Shown here in pieces: positions 5,556 through 6,841 of a stretch of 6,841 nt of DNA. A model generated the notes under the pieces. The model saw only the letters and a program-made list of their open reading frames with translations, was not told where the DNA came from and did no database searches. Location: the NCBI GenBank assembly GCA_002425685.1, contig DIMS01000043.1, positions 364-7,204 of the forward strand, given 5' to 3'. This stretch comes from Synergistaceae bacterium UBA5560. Its GTDB lineage: Bacteria; Synergistota; Synergistia; Synergistales; Aminiphilaceae. Position numbers and translations under genes: made by a program. Position 1 is the stretch's first letter. Every line of letters starts with the position of its first letter.

Positions 5556-6809
5556 TCAGGCGTTGCCGCTTCGGCGAACAGAGAGTTCGAGAATCTTCAG
5601 CACCATCTCCGTGGCTTTCTCCATGGACTGCACCGGAATGAATTCAAAGCGTCCGTGGTGATTGTAACCCCCCGCGAAAAGATTCGGCGTGATCAGCCCC
5701 CGCCAGGAAAGCGCGGCTCCGTCGGTACCGCCCCTCATGGGAATGATCCGGGGCTCCACCCCGATCTCTTTCATGGCATCCATGGCGGTCTCCACGATGT
5801 CCATGCGCTCCTTCAGTTTCTCCCGCATGTTTCGGTACTGATCCGACATGGAGAGTGTAAAGCGCTCTTCTCCGTATTTCTCGTTCATCCAGCGTACCGC
5901 TTTTCGCATGAAGTCCTTCCGGGCCTCGAACTTCCCCGCGTCGTGATCCCGGATGAGGTATTTCAGCGTCATATGTTCCACTACCCCGCGCATTTCCATG
6001 CAATGATAATAGCCTTCATAGTTTTCCGTAGTGCTCGGGGTCTCCGCGGGGGGAAAAAGGGCATTGAATTCCTGGGCCAGGGTGATGGCGTTCAGCATCA
6101 ACCCCTTGGATTTCCCCGGATGCACCGCCCGCCCCCGGATTTCCACCGTGGCGTTGGCGGCGTTGAAGTTCTCGTAACAGAGTTCCCCCAGAGGTCCTCC
6201 GTCAAGGGTGTAGGCAAAGTCCGCACCGAACGCCTCGATGTCGAGCAACTTCGCCAGGTGTCCCACCTCTTCGTCGGGCGTGAACGCCACCTTCACGGTG
6301 CCGTGTTCCACCTCGGGATGCGCGACGAGATAGTCCAGCGCGCCCATGATCTCCGCGATTCCCGCCTTGTTATCCGCTCCGAGCAGGGTGTTTCCGTCGG
6401 TCACCACGAGATCCTTCCCCACGCACTCCTTCAGAAAGGGAAAGTCCCGAGGCGAAAGCACCTGTCCTTCCGCTTCGTTCAGAATCACGTCTCCTCCGTC
6501 GTAGCCTTTCACTACCCGGGGTTTCACGTTCTTTCCCGTCACCTCCGTGGCGGTATCGAGGTGCGCGATGAAGCCGATGGTGGGTACCTTTTTCCGCTTC
6601 TCGGGATCCGCGATGTTGGAGGGAAGAGAGCCCGTGACATAGGCGTTCTCCGTCACCACAACGTCCTGCACTCCGAGCTGCTCGAGTTCCTTCGCCAAAA
6701 CCTCCGCCAGCACCATCTGGCCGGGAGTGCTGGGCACCCCCTTGGCTTCATCCGTGGACTGGGTATCATACGTAACATAGTTCAAAAAGCGCTCCAACGT
6801 AGAATACAT
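5556..6809 (-). CDS. pepT: Peptidase T (tripeptide aminopeptidase, M20B family)
   Basis: This 417-residue cytosolic di-zinc aminopeptidase removes the N-terminal residue of tripeptides. The known metal and catalytic residues line up with the family: H83 and D85 in AHLDTATEV, bridging D146 in LLGADNKAG, general base E180 and ligand E181 in FTPDEEVG, D203 in YTLDGGPLGEL, and H385 in GGYNHHGRFEF. The dimerisation-domain His of GRAVHPGKSKG is H230, and the MRGGTDGAALSWRG segment (358-371) is also typical. Length is slightly above the usual 405-412, mainly from a short C-terminal tail (VRRSGNA). Start ATG 6809 has AAGGAG (plus-strand 6819-6824) with a 9-base spacer; an out-of-frame ATG at 6816 is too close to that site to matter. 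It lies upstream of and in line with the peptide importer, so its substrates plausibly arrive through it. All catalytic residues are present. Confidence 0.95.
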   Translation of the reverse strand: MYSTLERFLNYVTYDTQSTDEAKGVPSTPGQMVLAEVLAKELEQLGVQDVVVTENAYVTGSLPSNIADPEKRKKVPTIGFIAHLDTATEVTGKNVKPRVVKGYDGGDVILNEAEGQVLSPRDFPFLKECVGKDLVVTDGNTLLGADNKAGIAEIMGALDYLVAHPEVEHGTVKVAFTPDEEVGHLAKLLDIEAFGADFAYTLDGGPLGELCYENFNAANATVEIRGRAVHPGKSKGLMLNAITLAQEFNALFPPAETPSTTENYEGYYHCMEMRGVVEHMTLKYLIRDHDAGKFEARKDFMRKAVRWMNEKYGEERFTLSMSDQYRNMREKLKERMDIVETAMDAMKEIGVEPRIIPMRGGTDGAALSWRGLITPNLFAGGYNHHGRFEFIPVQSMEKATEMVLKILELSVRRSGNA

Positions 6810-6818
6810 CCGACATCA

Positions 6819-6824
6819 CTCCTT
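6819..6824 (-). promoter_or_regulatory. Ribosome binding site of pepT
   Basis: The minus strand reads AAGGAG, with 9 bases to ATG 6809. The remaining 17 bases to the window edge are too few to judge a promoter. Confidence 0.8.
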
Positions 6825-6841
6825 TTCCATCCTCATGCTCA

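Overview
The window reads as one minus-strand peptide-uptake locus. In transcription order (right to left) it holds pepT (a tripeptide aminopeptidase), then a complete dpp/opp-type ABC importer: a periplasmic binding protein, two permeases, a first ATPase, and a second ATPase cut by the left edge of the window. All six genes point the same way. I found no RNA gene, insertion sequence, CRISPR array or plus-strand gene that I would defend. No gap between genes exceeds about 165 bases.

Organism: by eye the DNA is GC-rich (roughly 58-60%) with strong GC bias at third codon positions. The binding protein has a Sec signal peptide without a lipobox, which fits a diderm bacterium with a periplasm. 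Linkage of a peptide importer to a cytosolic peptidase fits an amino-acid- or peptide-fermenting anaerobe. The Synergistota are my best guess, from the general feel of the proteins and not from any search, so treat it as low confidence.

Layout: 6809-5556 is pepT. The gap 5555-5394 holds an AT-rich 14-bp tandem repeat and the binding-protein leader. 5393-3885 is the binding protein. The gap 3884-3757 contains a perfect 13-bp GC-rich hairpin. 3756-2827 and 2815-1946 are the two permeases; 1933-881 and 879-1 are the two ATPases. The last three junctions are 11, 12 and 1 bases, and ribosome binding sites are built into the stop or last codons of the preceding gene, so the four membrane/ATPase genes look like a tightly coupled block. 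The hairpin would let the binding protein be made in excess over them.

Function: the binding protein captures a peptide-like ligand in the periplasm, the two permeases form the channel, and the two ATPases power import. PepT would remove the N-terminal residue of imported tripeptides. The substrate is not settled. The binding protein has Thr where DppA/OppA carry the Asp that holds the substrate amino group, and the second ATPase has Asp in place of the signature-motif Ser. These two substitutions and the two intergenic elements are the points most worth a second look. I see no wholly new system here; the locus is a largely conventional operon with a few unusual details.
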